Shown: positions 14,589 to 22,836 of the stretch, one piece after another
How the letters are laid out: the number at the start of each line of letters is the position of its first letter
Position numbering within the stretch: the first letter of the stretch is position 1
Source of the DNA: JAYRZB01 sp041916675
Lineage (GTDB): Bacteria > Pseudomonadota > Alphaproteobacteria > Rhizobiales > Devosiaceae
DNA length: 30,168 bases
Reading direction: 5' to 3'
Assembly: GCA_041916675.1 (NCBI GenBank)
Contig: JAYRZB010000013.1
Coordinates: 1-30,168 of the forward strand
Position numbers and translations under genes: made by a program
The notes under the pieces: generated by a model
The model's input: the letters and a program-made list of their open reading frames with translations, nothing else
Databases searched by the model: none
What the model was told of the DNA's origin: nothing

Positions 14589-15274
14589 CGTTTGGCCTCC
14601 CGACGAATGCCACGCGAGAACCGGCGTTCAAGGGCGGAGAGCAGCACGATCGAAACGGTGGTCACACACAGATAGATCGCCCCGATCAGGGCATAGAAGG
14701 TAAATGGCTCGCGCGTGGCGGCCGAGGCCAGACCGGCCCGGTGCACCATGTCATCGAGACCGATAATGGACACCAGGGCGGTGGCCTTAAGCATGACCAG
14801 CCAGTTGTTGGTGAACCCCGGAATGGCGTGGCGCACCATCTGCGGCACAACGATCAGGCGCAGAACCTCAATCTGGGTCAGGCCGGTTGCCTGGCCGGCC
14901 TCGATCTGACCGCGCGGAATAGCCAAAATAGCGCCACGAAACGTCTCGGTCAGATACGCCCCGAATATGAACCCCAGGGTCAGCGTGCCTGCCGCAAAGG
15001 CATTGATGTCGATATAGCCCCAACCCATTGCATCCGCGAGGTTGTTGAGCAGGATCTGTCCGCCATAAAACACGATCAGCATGACCAACAGGTCGGGCAA
15101 CGCCCTTATGCAGGTGGTATAGGCATTGGCCAGACTGCGGGCGAGGCGGCTGCTTGAAAGCTTGGCCACTGCGCCCAAAAGTCCAAAGGCGGCAGCAATC
15201 ACCAGTGAGACAGAGGCCACCGATAGGGTAACTTTGAGCCCCTCAAGGATCATCGGTAGATAGCCGTGAAACAT
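14585..15274 (-). CDS. Polar amino-acid ABC transporter permease (HisQ-like)
   Basis: This 229-aa permease forms a heterodimer with the next gene product. The N-terminal half has the GLKVTLSVASVSLVIAAAFG helix, then RALPDLLVMLIVFYGG. The coupling loop is RGQIEAGQATGLTQIEVLRLI. The final helix is followed by a basic tail RRFSRGIRREAKR. Family length is normal. A terminator-like hairpin separates it from the binding-protein gene, which would lower its expression relative to that gene. Confidence 0.94.
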   Translation of the reverse strand: MFHGYLPMILEGLKVTLSVASVSLVIAAAFGLLGAVAKLSSSRLARSLANAYTTCIRALPDLLVMLIVFYGGQILLNNLADAMGWGYIDINAFAAGTLTLGFIFGAYLTETFRGAILAIPRGQIEAGQATGLTQIEVLRLIVVPQMVRHAIPGFTNNWLVMLKATALVSIIGLDDMVHRAGLASAATREPFTFYALIGAIYLCVTTVSIVLLSALERRFSRGIRREAKR

Positions 15275-15289
15275 GCCAGCACCCTTGAG

Positions 15290-15326
15290 GACAAAAGAGA
15301 GGGGCCCGCACCGGCGAGGCGCGGGC
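15290..15326 (-). terminator. Attenuating hairpin between binding protein and permeases
   Basis: On the minus strand GCCCGCGCC pairs with GGTGCGGGC (one G-U) around a 5-base loop and is followed by CCTCTCTTTTG. Leaky terminators at this position commonly raise the level of the binding protein over the membrane subunits. Confidence 0.7.
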
Positions 15327-15343
15327 TCGACGATTTGGTCGGT

Positions 15344-16126
15344 TTATTTGCGGGCCGACATGGGGGTGACGTCAAAGTCGAAATACTTGCCTGCCATTTC
15401 AGCATAGCTGCCGTTGGCCATCAGGGCGGCGAGCGCCGCGTTTACGTCGGCTTTGAGCTCCTCTTCGCCCTTGCGCAGGGCAATGCCGACGCCACCATCG
15501 GTGCCGCCATCAAGGAACAGTGTCTCGCCGACCTGGGCAAATCCGGCCCCTTCGGGGGTCTTGAGGAAGGCTTCTGCTGAAACCACCGAAGAGCCGAATG
15601 CCACATCGCCGCGGCCGGCCGCCAGTTCGAGATAAACCGCGGTTTCTTTTTCCACCAGCAGGGTGGGGTTGTTGGGGTAGTTCTTGGCCACATAGTCAGC
15701 ACGCGGTGAGTTGCGCAGCACGATAATGGTCTTGCCCGCCAGTTCTTCCGGTGTCCAACCGGTCAGCGTGCCTTCCTTGGCCACAAACCGCGACGGCACG
15801 TCATAATAGGGGTTGGAAAAATCAACCACTTCCTTGCGCTTGTCGGTGATGGTCATTGAGGCCACGATTAGGTCAAACTTCTTGGCATTGAGCGCCGGAA
15901 TCATTCCGTCCCATTCCTGCTGCACCATTTCGCAGGAGGCCTTCATTTCGGCGCAAAGGGCATTGGCAATATCAATGTCAAAGCCCGACAAAGTGCCGTC
16001 TGCGGCGACCTGAGAGAACGGGGGATAATTCCCCTCAACCCCGATGCGCAGTGCCTTGTCCTGAGCCTGGGCGCTGGCGGTGAGCATAAGAGCGATAGTC
16101 AAGGCGGTGGTGAATGTGAGACGCAT
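15344..16126 (-). CDS. Polar amino-acid ABC transporter, periplasmic binding protein
   Basis: This 260-aa periplasmic protein has a Sec signal peptide over residues 1-21 (TASAQA before QDKAL). The family 3 solute-binding signature is clear: LRIGVEGNYPPFSQVAADGTL, then GFDIDIANALCAEM, CEMVQQEWDGMIPALNAKKFD, and VASMTITDKRKEVVDFSNPYY. The C-terminal lobe has GVGIALRKGEEEL. It resembles the lysine/arginine/ornithine/histidine-binding group, but the deacylase in the operon argues for a modified amino acid. The start has an ideal GGAGGAAACC ribosome site. It is the first gene of the operon. Confidence 0.94.
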   Translation of the reverse strand: MRLTFTTALTIALMLTASAQAQDKALRIGVEGNYPPFSQVAADGTLSGFDIDIANALCAEMKASCEMVQQEWDGMIPALNAKKFDLIVASMTITDKRKEVVDFSNPYYDVPSRFVAKEGTLTGWTPEELAGKTIIVLRNSPRADYVAKNYPNNPTLLVEKETAVYLELAAGRGDVAFGSSVVSAEAFLKTPEGAGFAQVGETLFLDGGTDGGVGIALRKGEEELKADVNAALAALMANGSYAEMAGKYFDFDVTPMSARK

Positions 16127-16176
16127 GGTTTCCTCCGGTCGTCCTTCTAGATCAGGGCTTCACGATGGCAATAAAC

Positions 16177-16199
16177 TTTCATAGAGTCAAATTATGAAA
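16177..16199. promoter_or_regulatory. Candidate RpiR-type operator overlapping the regulator start
   Basis: tttcat (16177-16182) and atgaaa (16194-16199) form an inverted repeat with an 11-base centre. It lies in the 67-bp divergent spacer and includes the regulator's own ATG. It could serve both autoregulation and control of the transporter operon. The arms are short, so this is tentative. Confidence 0.4.
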
Positions 16200-17123
16200 A
16201 TAAAAACGTCGCAAGATTCCGATGGTCGACCGAAGGGCGCGACCTGGAGTGCAGATGCGGACAAGCGTTTTTCCGCCTCTGCGCTGGGTCGCCACATCCT
16301 GACGCTGCTGACCGAGGGTTCGCCTTCGCAGCGCGCCTTGTCGGAATTTGTGCTCCGCGACCCGGTTTATGTCGCTACCAACGGCATCGAAGAGATTGCT
16401 CGCGCCAGTGGGATTTCACCTTCGACCTTGAGCCGGTATGTGCGTGACCTGGGGTTGAGTGGATATCCCGAGTTTCGCAGCGCCATTGGCGAAACAGTCC
16501 GCGATCTGATTGCCCCGGTGACCAAACTGGGCGAAGGCTTGTCCAGGGGCCATCTTGAGGCAGGAGCCGCTGAACAAAGCCTGGCCGCCGCCGATCTGCA
16601 TCTGCGCGCCCTGACCGATCCCGCCACAACCAGCAACTTGCGCAGCATTGTTAGCCGCATGGCCATCGCCCGGCAGGTGTTTGTCATGGGCTTTGGGCTT
16701 TCGGCGCATCTGGCAGCGATGTTGGTACTCGGTCTTCAACCCTATCGCGAAGGCGTGGTCAGCGTCGTCGAATATGGTGGTACAGAAGCAGCGGCGGCGC
16801 GGCTCAATGCGATCGCCAAGGGCGACATGCTGATCGCCATCACCTTTCCGCGCTATTCATCGGAGATCGTTGGACTGACCCGATACGCCCGCGATCATGG
16901 CGCGCGTATTGTTGCACTCACCGATTCAAGTGCAGCGCCTCTGGCCCGCCTTGCCGACGACCTTGTCCTGGCGCCGGCCCAGCATCCGGTTCTGTCGTCG
17001 AGCAGTCTACCCGGCCTGGCACTGATCGAAGCATTCTTGTCCGAGTTCCTGCTCTCCGACCCTGCCCACCTCGAGCGCGCCCGCCGCCTCGCCAGCGCCA
17101 TGACGGGGTATCTTGCGGACTAG
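16194..17123 (+). CDS. MurR/RpiR-family transcriptional regulator
   Basis: This 309-aa regulator has an N-terminal HTH of the RpiR type (about 50-110, with NGIEEIARASGISPSTLSRYVRDLGLSG split over two helices). A C-terminal SIS domain follows (about 150-280, with VFVMGFGLSAHLA and ITFPRYSSEIV), which normally binds a phosphosugar or similar small ligand. It is divergent from the amino-acid ABC operon, 67 bp apart, so that operon is its probable target. RpiR proteins beside amino-acid transporters are less intuitive than beside sugar genes, so the effector is open. No clear ribosome site precedes the ATG. Confidence 0.92.
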   Translation: MKIKTSQDSDGRPKGATWSADADKRFSASALGRHILTLLTEGSPSQRALSEFVLRDPVYVATNGIEEIARASGISPSTLSRYVRDLGLSGYPEFRSAIGETVRDLIAPVTKLGEGLSRGHLEAGAAEQSLAAADLHLRALTDPATTSNLRSIVSRMAIARQVFVMGFGLSAHLAAMLVLGLQPYREGVVSVVEYGGTEAAAARLNAIAKGDMLIAITFPRYSSEIVGLTRYARDHGARIVALTDSSAAPLARLADDLVLAPAQHPVLSSSSLPGLALIEAFLSEFLLSDPAHLERARRLASAMTGYLAD

Positions 17124-17351
17124 AGACGCTGACGGCAAGGCGGCTGTACTGGTTTCAGATCGGCCGACGCCTCAGACCCACCCCTCTGGTCCTAAAATCA
17201 AATGCGGAGCAGAGTGATGCAACTCAGCTCATTTCGCTCAGTTCTGCCAGATCACCAGCGGTTCCGGGCAGGCGCTCAAGTCCTCTGGGCGATGGCCATT
17301 TTCACAAAAGGGTCGCCGCGCCCTAATTCCCGAGCACATAGCGCCACTCCA

Positions 17352-18119
17352 CTACACCAAAAGGACCTTCGTTCCCCCTGTAAGCTGTCCTTCAAACTGG
17401 CGGGCCGCCGGGCTTTTCTCTGCAACGATGCAATCGAGGTCAGACAGGTCGCCGAACTTGTGCGCCGCTGCGGTGCCGAATTTGCTCTCTGTCACCAATG
17501 CACAGACCTCCGCCGACGCGGTGATCATGGCGCGCTTGATCGAGGCTTCGTCAAAGCCTGCCGTGGTCAACCCCAGGTCGCTGTGAATACCGTGCACCCC
17601 TAGAAAGCACACGTCCGCCCTGATCAGCGCCATTTCTTCCAGCACATGCGCACCCAGTGTCATTTGGCTGCGCTTGTCGAACGTTCCACCGAGCAGGATA
17701 ACGTCCAGATAGTAGTGTTCCGATGTCTCAATCGCAATGCGCGGACTATTGGTGACAATGGTTGCCGACAGGTCGCGGGGCAGCTGGCGTGCGAGCTCGA
17801 GATTGGTCGTGCCCCCATCGATGATGACCAGTTGCCCAGGGGCGATTAGTTGCGCCGCACGACGGGCGAGCCGCACCTTTTCTTCGTTGGCGATACGATA
17901 GCGATTGGTGAACGGCAGGCCGGCCGGCGATACCGGAAGCGCACCGCCATGCACGCGCTGCAGCAACCCGGCCGACGCCATTTCGCGCAGATCTCGCCGC
18001 GCCGTATCTTCCGATATCCCGAACCGCTCCGATAATTCACCGGTGCTCAGGCGACCCTTAGCTGAAAGGGTTTCCGTGATGAATCTCTGCCGCTCCTCGG
18101 GGGTGGCTTCCAGGCTCAT
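17352..18119 (-). CDS. DeoR/GlpR-family transcriptional regulator
   Basis: This 255-aa repressor-type regulator has an N-terminal DeoR HTH (about 5-60) with RLSTGELSERFGISEDTARRDLREM, then the QRVHGGAL hinge typical of the family. The C-terminal DeoRC sensor domain has IIDGGTTNLELARQL and LGGTFD, the phosphosugar-isomerase-like ligand pocket. The start at MSLEATPEERQ restores normal length; the longer open frame runs across the divergent gene's promoter. It is divergent from the amidohydrolase gene with 99 bp between them and probably regulates it. Confidence 0.93.
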   Translation of the reverse strand: MSLEATPEERQRFITETLSAKGRLSTGELSERFGISEDTARRDLREMASAGLLQRVHGGALPVSPAGLPFTNRYRIANEEKVRLARRAAQLIAPGQLVIIDGGTTNLELARQLPRDLSATIVTNSPRIAIETSEHYYLDVILLGGTFDKRSQMTLGAHVLEEMALIRADVCFLGVHGIHSDLGLTTAGFDEASIKRAMITASAEVCALVTESKFGTAAAHKFGDLSDLDCIVAEKSPAARQFEGQLTGGTKVLLV

Positions 18120-18129
18120 ATTGACTCCG

Positions 18130-18143
18130 TGCACGTTCGTGCA
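18130..18143. promoter_or_regulatory. Palindromic candidate operator between deoR-type and amidohydrolase genes
   Basis: tgcacgttcgtgca is a perfect inverted repeat (6-bp arms, 2-base centre), 11 bases before the regulator start and 76 bases before the hydrolase. The position suits autoregulation by the DeoR protein. Confidence 0.5.
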
Positions 18144-18218
18144 TATTCCAGCGGAAACGCGCATAGCATCGTTTTGCCGGTTGCCATGAAATTCATGGCC
18201 TGATGAAGGAACATTTGT

Positions 18219-19181
18219 ATGCCCAATAGCGTTCGCGTCGCCAGTGTCCAGTTTCAACACCGTGCGAGTGATAAACCTTATAACCTTGATCGCGTGGCTC
18301 ATTTCGCCCGATTGGCCGCTGATCAGGGGGCATCGTTCGTCGCAATGCCCGAGATGTGCATCAGCGGCTATTGGCATGTCCCCTCTCTCAATCGCGCCGA
18401 GCTTGACCTCCTAAGCGAAGTGCTTCCCGATGGGCCCTCCTGTCTTCAAGTGCGCGAGCTTGCACGCGAATTGGGGATCGGCATCGGGGCGGGGCTCCTG
18501 GAACGGGCATCGGACGGCAGTCTCTTCAACAGCTATTTCCTGGCCCTGCCCGATGGGCAAGTTCATACGCACCGCAAGATCCACGCCTTCGAGCACGACG
18601 AAATCAGGAGTGGGGACCGCTACACGGTTTTCGATACGCCCTGGGGCGTCCGTATCGGCATCCTGATCTGCTACGATAACAATTTGCTCGAAAATGCTCG
18701 CGTTGTGGCGTTGATGGGGGCCGATATTCTGCTTGCCCCGCACCAGACCGGCGGCTGCCATTCGGCCAGCCCCCACGCCATGGGGCTGATTGATGTCGCG
18801 ATCTGGCGTAATCGCCACAACGATCCGGTCGCTATCGAGAATGAGATCAGGGGCCCCAAGGGTCGAGAATGGCTGATGCGCTGGCTGCCATCGCGTGCGC
18901 GCGACAACGGCATGTTCGTGATCTTCAGCAACGGTATCGGCGAGGATCACGGCGAGGTTCGCACGGGGAATGCCATGATCCTTGATCCCTATGGCCGCAT
19001 CCTGACCGAGACGTGGGTGGCAGGCGATCAGATGGTCGTTGCTGACCTCGATCTTGATCTGTTGGCAACCAGTCAGGGCAGGCGTTGGCTCAAAGGCCGT
19101 CGACCTGAACTCTATGGCGAAATAACCTTGCCCCGCCCGGGTAATGTATCAACTCGAGAACTGCGAAAAATCCGCGGCTGA
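18219..19181 (+). CDS. Nitrilase-superfamily amidohydrolase
   Basis: This 320-aa carbon-nitrogen hydrolase has a complete Glu-Lys-Cys triad: E45 in MPEMCISGY, K120 in HRKIHAF and C151 in ILICYDNNLLENAR. The fold runs through AVSVQF-like strand 1 (VRVASVQFQH) to the C-terminal NAMILDPYGRILTE strand. A middle segment at about 195-230 (RNRHNDPVAIENEIRGPKG) is longer than in minimal amidases. Family members cleave amides, N-carbamoyl compounds or nitriles; this one is probably an amidase or carbamoylase of a small metabolite. Ribosome site AAGGAAC precedes the ATG. It is a single gene under a divergent DeoR regulator. Confidence 0.92.
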   Translation: MPNSVRVASVQFQHRASDKPYNLDRVAHFARLAADQGASFVAMPEMCISGYWHVPSLNRAELDLLSEVLPDGPSCLQVRELARELGIGIGAGLLERASDGSLFNSYFLALPDGQVHTHRKIHAFEHDEIRSGDRYTVFDTPWGVRIGILICYDNNLLENARVVALMGADILLAPHQTGGCHSASPHAMGLIDVAIWRNRHNDPVAIENEIRGPKGREWLMRWLPSRARDNGMFVIFSNGIGEDHGEVRTGNAMILDPYGRILTETWVAGDQMVVADLDLDLLATSQGRRWLKGRRPELYGEITLPRPGNVSTRELRKIRG

Positions 19182-19391
19182 CCTCCAGAACCAAACCATT
19201 CCCGCCTGATCGCTCAGGTGCCTGCGAGCCGATGGCGGCAGCGCCACTGCGATTCGACGCGCGGTCATGACGTCGGCGCGGAGCGTCAAGCAGCTTCTAT
19301 CTTCGCACGCTTCAGAGTGGCGCTTGCCCCGCCACCCGTGCCCTGTTCACCAAGGCTAATTCCCTGTCATCTTAGCTGGCCCACTTTCCTG

Positions 19392-19421
19392 TTGACTCAA
19401 ATGTAAACGACTACATACAAA
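19392..19421 (+). promoter_or_regulatory. Promoter of the LacI/sugar-uptake operon
   Basis: TTGACT (19392-19397) is a good -35. TACAAA (19416-19421) at 18-base spacing is the best -10 candidate. Both 16-bp operators lie on or immediately after it, so bound repressor would block polymerase. Confidence 0.55.
19401..19416. promoter_or_regulatory. LacI-type operator O1
   Basis: atgtaaacgactacat is a palindrome around a central CG (outer five bases on each side match). It is the same length and type as the second site 20 bp downstream and differs from it at three positions. A central CG is typical of LacI-family operators. Confidence 0.75.
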
Positions 19422-19436
19422 TGAAAACGTCTTCAT
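19421..19436. promoter_or_regulatory. LacI-type operator O2
   Basis: atgaaaacgtcttcat is a palindrome around ACGT that extends to 18 bp with the flanking A and T. Its centre is exactly 20 bp, about two helical turns, from O1, so two dimers could bind on the same DNA face. It lies 45 bp before the regulator's ATG. Confidence 0.75.
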
Positions 19437-19480
19437 TGCGCAGTTTGCGGAAAACCGGGTGCAATGAAGTGGGAGGAAGC

Positions 19481-20431
19481 ATGTCGAGACCAACCTTGAG
19501 CATCGTGGCGCAACGGGCCGGCGTGTCGGTGGCGACCGTGTCGCGTTCGGTTCACGGGGACCCTTCGGTCGTCGCAGAAACCCGCGACCATGTTCTGCGG
19601 GTGTGTGAGGAATTGGGCTACCGGCCGTCACCCGCCGCCCGCCGGCTCAAGCAGGGCGCCAAGGCGGTGGTAGGGCTGAGCCTCGGGGCCAGCGATCATC
19701 CGGCGGGGCTCTATGTCTCGCTTATGCATCAGGCGCTTTCCCGCCAGTTCGCCCAGTCGGGCTGGTCGGTCGAACTCATCCGACGCAAGGATTTTCACGC
19801 AGCGCTCGATGTCGGCGGGTTGATACTGATCGGCGTGCTCGAAAATGATCCCCGGCTGCTTGCGCTTGAGGGCAGCGACATCCCTGTGGTTGCTGTAGGG
19901 CACGATGCCAAGGGCTTTCGTGTCGCGCCCGATGACGTTCTGGGCGCAGGTCTTGCCGTCTCGCACCTGATTGGGGCTGGGCGCAAGAAGCTCGCCATTC
20001 TGGGCGCCTATGATGCGGCGGGCAATCTCTCCCTGCGTATCCGCGCCGCCATCGCAGCGGCCCGCGCAGCGGGCATTGAGCCCGAATTGTTTGATGTCCG
20101 GGTATCCACGACTCCCACCCTGCAGGGCTACCGCGCCGTCGCGCGCCGCTTGGCGGCCGGGCGCGCCTTTGATGGGCTCTTCTGTGAGACCGACGAAATG
20201 GCGCTAGGTGCCCTTGCTGCTCTTGAGGACGCGGGGGTCAATGTTCCGGCTGATGTCGCCCTGATTGGATTTGATGATTTACCCGAATTCGCCGGCCGGC
20301 TCACCACCGTCCGGCAGGATATCCCGGCCATAGCCACTGCAGCCATTGATCTGCTGTCCGAGGCGCGCCGGGGGAGCCCGGGGCGGGCCGTGCTGCTGCC
20401 CGTCACTTTGGTTGAACGCGAAACAGCCTGA
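19481..20431 (+). CDS. LacI-family transcriptional repressor
   Basis: This 316-aa regulator has an N-terminal LacI HTH (LSIVAQRAGVSVATVSRSVHG at about 6-26) and hinge (SPAARRLKQG). The periplasmic-binding-protein-like sensor domain runs from about 60 to 316, with CETDEMALGALAALEDAG and PADVALIGFDDLPEF near the end. The start is fixed by GGGAGGAAGC just upstream; an in-frame ATG 20 codons earlier lies inside operator O2 and adds no conserved sequence. It is the first gene of the operon and very likely autoregulated through the two palindromes upstream. The inducer is presumably the sugar carried by the downstream transporter. Confidence 0.94.
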   Translation: MSRPTLSIVAQRAGVSVATVSRSVHGDPSVVAETRDHVLRVCEELGYRPSPAARRLKQGAKAVVGLSLGASDHPAGLYVSLMHQALSRQFAQSGWSVELIRRKDFHAALDVGGLILIGVLENDPRLLALEGSDIPVVAVGHDAKGFRVAPDDVLGAGLAVSHLIGAGRKKLAILGAYDAAGNLSLRIRAAIAAARAAGIEPELFDVRVSTTPTLQGYRAVARRLAAGRAFDGLFCETDEMALGALAALEDAGVNVPADVALIGFDDLPEFAGRLTTVRQDIPAIATAAIDLLSEARRGSPGRAVLLPVTLVERETA

Positions 20432-20463
20432 GGCAACGCTCAGGCATATTGGGAGGTTATTTT

Positions 20464-21681
20464 ATGAAGACGCTTGCAATCTTGCTCGCTGGCGCGTCCG
20501 CGCTGGCCACAGTCAGCGCGGCGCATGCCGAAACCGTCCGCATCTCAGGTTGGGGTGGTACGGAAGTGGCTATCGTCAACAGCCTGATCACTGACGTCCT
20601 CAAGGATGAAATCGCTGCCGCGGGCATCGAGGTTGCCTACGAGCCGGTCGATGGGGATTTCAGCCAGTTCATTCTGAATGGCCTGTCGGCCGGTACTGCG
20701 CCGGATCTGTTCTACACCGACATTTTCTGGTCGCGCTCGATCTTTTCGGCAGGCCAGGCCGCGCCCGTCAGCGCCGACCTTTCGGCGTTCGACCCCAACC
20801 TTGTTGCCGCGTTCACCTACGACGGCACCGTGATGTCGATCCCCAAGGATTTCAACACGCTGGCCCTGCACTTCAACAAGGACATCTTTGATGATGCCGG
20901 TGTGGCTTATCCCACGAGCGATGAAACCTGGGACAGCTTGCAGGAAAAGCTCGTCGCCGTGCACAAGGCGCTCCCTGAAGTCAACGGCATTTGCCTTGTT
21001 GCCGACTATGCCCGCTTTGCCGAGTTCGCTCTGGGCACCGGCTGGGAGCAGTTCGGCGCCGATGGCAAGACCGTGCTTGACGACAATTTCAAGCGCGCCT
21101 TCGCGTTCTACACCGGGTTGATCAAAGCTGGTGCCGCTGTACCGGCTGCCGACGTTGGCCAGGGCTGGACCGGCGGCTGCCTTGCTGCCGAACTCAGCGC
21201 CGTCGCCATTGAAGGTGCGTGGATGATCGGTGCGATCAAAGACAGCGCGCCCAACATGAACTATGGCACGGTGCGCCTGCCCAAGGATCCGGTCACCGGC
21301 GGCAGCGGCAACCTGATTTTCACCGTCGGCTGGACCGTCAATGCCGCCTCTCCGGTCAAGGACAGCGCCCACAAACTTGCTGAACTGCTCACCAGCGAAA
21401 AGGCCCAGCAGTGGGTCCTTGAGCAGGGCTTGGCCCTGCCCAGCCGCTCGGCCATGGCCGACGGCGAGTATCTTAAGGGCGAATCTCAGGAACAGGTGAC
21501 CAATCGCACCGTGTTTGAGGGTCTCAACGATACCAATGTTGAACCCTACTTCTTCGGCGATCTGGGCGGTGCCTGGATGGAGCCGATCAACAGCGCGCTG
21601 AATGCGGTCATGCTCGGCGAACTTGAAGTCGACGCCGCTGTGGCCCAGGCCCAGGCCCGTCTCGACGAAATCCAGAAGTAA
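20464..21681 (+). CDS. Sugar ABC transporter, periplasmic binding protein (family 1)
   Basis: This 405-aa protein has a Sec signal peptide, residues 1-22 (VSAAHA before ETVRISGWGG). The body matches carbohydrate-binding SBP family 1, with GTAPDLFYTDIFWS, VMSIPKDFNTLALHFNKDIFDDAG and AAELSAVAIEGAWMIG, where tryptophan and aromatic residues line the sugar site. GGAGG precedes the ATG and fixes the start. It follows lacI by 32 bp and precedes two permease genes. The sugar specificity is not readable; the downstream glucosidase suggests a glucosyl oligosaccharide or glucoside. Confidence 0.93.
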   Translation: MKTLAILLAGASALATVSAAHAETVRISGWGGTEVAIVNSLITDVLKDEIAAAGIEVAYEPVDGDFSQFILNGLSAGTAPDLFYTDIFWSRSIFSAGQAAPVSADLSAFDPNLVAAFTYDGTVMSIPKDFNTLALHFNKDIFDDAGVAYPTSDETWDSLQEKLVAVHKALPEVNGICLVADYARFAEFALGTGWEQFGADGKTVLDDNFKRAFAFYTGLIKAGAAVPAADVGQGWTGGCLAAELSAVAIEGAWMIGAIKDSAPNMNYGTVRLPKDPVTGGSGNLIFTVGWTVNAASPVKDSAHKLAELLTSEKAQQWVLEQGLALPSRSAMADGEYLKGESQEQVTNRTVFEGLNDTNVEPYFFGDLGGAWMEPINSALNAVMLGELEVDAAVAQAQARLDEIQK

Positions 21682-21744
21682 CACCAGACCATGTCAGGCC
21701 GGGGCTGCCATTGGTGGCCCCGGTTCGCGAGGGAGGCGTTCGCA

Positions 21745-22836
21745 ATGCTCAATCATCGCCAGAGAGAAGAACTGACCGGCTGGCTGTTCGTGCTGCCATT
21801 CCTTGTGTCCCTCGGCCTCTTCTTTCTTTATGCCGCCGGGCGAACCCTCTTTTTCAGTTTCACCGATTTCAATCTGTTCAATAGTCCGGCCTTTGTTGGG
21901 CTCGGCAACTATGTCAGCCTGGTCTCGGACCGTCTGTTCCTCCTTGCCCTCGGCAATACGCTGGGCTTTGCCCTGATCGTGACCGTCCTGCAGACCATGC
22001 TGGCCCTGCTGTTTGCCGTGCAGGTGCATAGTGCCATGCGCGGCAAGTCGGTTATCCGCACCGTCTTTTACCTGCCCTCGATCATGTCGAGTGCGGCCAT
22101 GACGCTGATTTTTCTCTGGCTCTTCCAGCGCGAGGGCCTGATGACGCAATTGGTGCAGTTCATCGCCAATGGCCGCTGGTATGTCGGCGCATTCTTCGGC
22201 ATCACCGCCCTGGTGCAGGCCATGCTCGTGCTCAATGCGCGTCGCCGCTACGATGATGTGTCGGCGTTCGATCCGTTCTTTTTGTCCTTAGCCGTTCTAG
22301 TTGCCATCATCGGATCGTTTGCAATTCGGCTCGCGGGCTTTCTGCCGGTCTATGATGACCAGTTCCTGATCGCCTGGCTAAACACTCAGGCCCGATTCAT
22401 TTTCCTGCCTCAGACCCTGTGGTCTGTGGCCCTGATGAACATTTTCACAACCGTGCCCACCCTGATGCTGCTCTTCCTTGCCGGGCTGCAGTCCATCCCT
22501 CTGCCGCTCTATGAATCGGCCAAGATAGATGGCGCCAACGCCTTCGAGCGGTTCCGCGACATCACCATTCCCTCAATCGCCCCGGTCACCTTCGCGGTGG
22601 TCACTCTTGGCATCATCGGCACGCTGCAAATGTTTGATCAGGTGGCAATTCTCGGTGCGGCAGCTCCGCTCGAAAGCCGGGTCACCCTTGCTTACTACAT
22701 CTACGAGAACGCCTTTCCTGGCGGCGCCACATCGCGCATCGGTCCGGCCAGCGCTGCCGCCATCATTCTCGGCCTGTTGACCCTTGCAGTGGTTTACCTG
22801 CAGCGCGCCCTCGGCATTCGCGACACGGTGAAGTAG
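21745..22836 (+). CDS. Sugar ABC transporter permease (MalF/UgpA-type) with an extra membrane segment
   Basis: This 363-aa CUT1-type permease is larger than the usual 290-310 aa. The N-terminal TM lies at about 12-35, the FxNYVSLV motif near 54, and the EAA coupling loop at 256-280 (PLYESAKIDGANAFERFRDI). Between TM3 and TM4 there is an insertion at about 143-210, with two hydrophobic stretches (VGAFFGITALVQAMLVL and FFLSLAVLVAIIGSFAIRLAGF) joined by a charged linker. The start is chosen at the ATG after GAGGGAGG; an in-frame ATG 18 codons upstream lacks conservation. It ends directly at the ATG of the second permease gene. Confidence 0.92.
   Translation: MLNHRQREELTGWLFVLPFLVSLGLFFLYAAGRTLFFSFTDFNLFNSPAFVGLGNYVSLVSDRLFLLALGNTLGFALIVTVLQTMLALLFAVQVHSAMRGKSVIRTVFYLPSIMSSAAMTLIFLWLFQREGLMTQLVQFIANGRWYVGAFFGITALVQAMLVLNARRRYDDVSAFDPFFLSLAVLVAIIGSFAIRLAGFLPVYDDQFLIAWLNTQARFIFLPQTLWSVALMNIFTTVPTLMLLFLAGLQSIPLPLYESAKIDGANAFERFRDITIPSIAPVTFAVVTLGIIGTLQMFDQVAILGAAAPLESRVTLAYYIYENAFPGGATSRIGPASAAAIILGLLTLAVVYLQRALGIRDTVK

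Noticed and set aside
17124..17351. Possible remnant gene between the two regulators
   Set aside because: The frames crossing this 228-bp spacer run into antisense of the DeoR gene and show no recognisable motif.
19182..19400. Possible small gene between the amidohydrolase and the LacI promoter
   Set aside because: No frame has a ribosome site or recognisable sequence; treated as a spacer.
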